From Hypsibius dujardini (Eukaryota; Tardigrada; Eutardigrada; Parachela; Hypsibiidae), in contig LRSR01010563.1 in the NCBI GenBank assembly GCA_001579985.1, forward strand, positions 1 through 31,287: DNA of 31,287 bases, read 5' to 3'. Under the pieces are notes generated by a model. It was not told where the DNA came from, ran no database searches, and saw only the letters and a program-made list of their open reading frames with translations. The translations under genes were made by a program, and so were the position numbers. Of the stretch, positions 29,424-31,287 are shown piece after piece; positions within the stretch are counted from its first letter, which is position 1; the number at the start of each line of letters is the position of its first letter.

Positions 29424-31287
29424 ATGCGCTCAGCCAGACACGCAATAAATACACTACACACTCCAGTTGATCACTGACAGACGAGCTCAATTAGCCGAAA
29501 ATAATCCCTCTGCCCACCGCGTCGAGAGATATCCCGCCAAATTCCTACAAAAGGGGCGTGTCACATTAGTCGGATAGATTTTCGATGCTTTGGTCAAACC
29601 GGAACGAGACAGTTCAAATTTCTGCGTGTTTGAACGTTTTACCACAGGAAGACACTCCAACAAGAGAAAATGTGAGCCAACCTTTCATGTGAAACTACAA
29701 CACGTACGTGATGCCACTGAGGCAACAAACAAATGCTCCAGTATGACGAGACATTATATGTATTTAATGTCGTTGGATGTGCGTATTTTTCGTTTATATG
29801 TTTCAAATTTCTGATAAGGCTTGTAATAGTTCTTCTCGTTCAGAAATTTAAAAAAATATCAATACTGATCTGACTGTTAACCAGAATAGTATTCATTTTT
29901 AAATGAATTTAAGAAGTTTAGATTTCGGATCAGTTTGAGTCTCTCTTCTCATCAAACTGCTATTCCTTGGTGAATAACTATTGTCACAGAAAACAGCGGT
30001 GGCTGTCCTTACAAATGTTTTCTTAAGCAGTACTCTCAAATTTTGACAACATGCCGTCTTTGGAAAACAGTTTCAACATCGAATCTACGATAACCAACAA
30101 TAATCTAGAAATACATTGCACCTGGGTCTCCATAAAATAACGGATCGAGAATATGGTCTTACAACGCCATCGGGTGATAATACTCAAGGCGCATCATCAT
30201 TTATCAAGTCAAGACCGTTTCCGTGGTCTTCACATACTCGAGCAGGAAATAATTTCGACATCCACAATTTTCCCGCCAAATTATTCCTACCTAAACTCCA
30301 TAGTCTTCCAAAAACAATGCTGTGGGGAATGTTGAAAAAATGAGCATGTATGAGCAAAAAAATCCGATACGGTTAACAGGTCCTGGAAAGCAGAAAAGCG
30401 TGGAAGAAGCAGACAAAACAGACAAGGGGTCCGAAGAGTGTGTGTACGCAGGAAAAAAGGAGGGTTTTCAGATTGAACTTGACGGGAAAGTCAATGAGCT
30501 CAAGTTTCACAGTATAGTCGCTCAGCAGAGCAGAGATAGTCGAGAGCCGGGGGTGAGTGCTCGGGTTGGTGTACTCGTGCAGCGCATACACACACACAAA
30601 TGTGTGTGTATGTGCCACTGATGGTAAAGTTTGTACGGGCGGGATAGCCGAGAGAGAAGGGGGGATGAGTGTCACGTATTGTATTGCATAGCCATGTAAA
30701 AGTGTGTATACGTCACGATGCATCCTTCGGAAAACCCGAATGAGAGGAGGAAGAGGAAGAGAAGGAGGAGAAAAGGAAGCTTAGGATCCGATGATCGGAG
30801 TGGCTCTCTCAAGAGCCGCTGCTGCTGCAGCCGCACCCGAGTCAATAATAACATTGGAGAGGCCGAGACCGTTCTCTCCGTGCAAGACCCCGGCCACGAA
30901 GAGATTCATCAAAACGTCCCCTCTTGTGTGTGGTGCTGGTCCCGTTTCCCCTCATTCCTTTCCTTCACAACTTGTCATGGAAGAGCTCTTCTTGAATCAG
31001 CTCGTTCAAAATCAACCCGGCCGGCTTGAAAAGTAGCAGTACAAAAAGGTGGGCCGTTTCTATCCCGTCCGGCCCGGCAGCACACTCAAAATATCGCGTC
31101 GCGCAGTCGCTTGCTATAAACATCAAGACAACACACAACTCGACAACACACAAAAGAGAGATTGTTGAAAAAACGGCTTCAATCATCGCTTCCCAAGCGG
31201 GATTGTCTGTCTTTCTGTCTGCGTCGTTGTTGTCTTTCTTTGTATGTGTCGTATTATGCAGACACAACTAACTACACTCATGCATGG
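29424..31287. other. 5' flank of the amine GPCR and right end
   Basis: No certain gene. From about 30720 to 31287 the sequence is GC-richer, with overlapping open frames on both strands (the minus-strand one, 31267-30965, is hydrophobic in its middle and includes FVLLLFKPAGLILN), but no domain and no splice-supported model. A GA/AG-rich stretch lies at 30740-30780 and a (CA)n(TG)n palindrome at 30587-30612. Confidence 0.4.

Noticed and set aside
30965-31271. Overlapping open frames on both strands at the right end, one with a hydrophobic stretch
   Set aside because: Neither has a domain or supporting splice sites; the hydrophobicity may be compositional. Could be part of a gene beyond the window.
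1-31287. CRISPR arrays, bacterial operons, integrons or phage modules
   Set aside because: No regularly spaced direct repeats, no ribosome-binding-site-linked gene strings; intron structure shows eukaryotic DNA.

Overview
This is eukaryotic, almost certainly metazoan, nuclear DNA. It has GT-AG introns of about 75 bp to 2 kb, AT-rich non-coding sequence, two rhodopsin-family GPCR genes, and an animal-type receptor with an ANF/natriuretic-peptide-receptor ectodomain. I infer a small-genome ecdysozoan. A tardigrade is my best guess, from gene content and intron style only, and nothing in the window proves it.

Layout: 1-2.4 kb has no firm gene. 2.37-4.11 kb (-) is a two-exon, very divergent class A GPCR whose single intron is almost filled by an inverted-repeat element. 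5.14-5.60 kb (+) is a candidate small secreted-peptide gene with TATA box, initiator, signal peptide and AATAAA. 8.17-15.70 kb (-) is a gene that long ORFs hide because most of its exons are 40-190 nt. Spliced, it gives a signal peptide, an ANF-receptor (periplasmic-binding-protein type I) ectodomain, the membrane-proximal Cys motif of receptor guanylyl cyclases, one transmembrane helix and the start of the juxtamembrane region. I could not find a kinase-homology or cyclase domain downstream. 17.3-18.0 kb (-) is a broken, internally deleted copy of the same gene, lying just upstream of it. 22.04-22.45 kb (+) is a compact GC-rich ORF of the bacterial-type DUF1348 (SnoaL/NTF2-like) family behind a 76-bp 5'UTR intron; it is a horizontal-transfer candidate. 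24.56-29.42 kb (-) is a four-exon, 407-residue amine GPCR closest in sequence to histamine H2 receptors.

The remaining space is dominated by inverted-repeat (fold-back or MITE-like) elements at about 2.6-3.2, 9.1, 10.25-10.7, 16.86-17.04, 18.12-18.96, 19.1-19.8, 25.45-25.86 and 26.28-26.43 kb, and possibly 12.34-12.76 kb. Several sit inside introns. There are also tandem repeats and a 430-bp degenerate GACA/GGCA satellite.

The three receptor genes on the minus strand are all cell-surface signalling proteins. Nothing shows that they are co-regulated. Splice models were built by eye from reading frame, splice consensus and family similarity; exon phases agree throughout except in one weak stretch at 11.3-13.0 kb.
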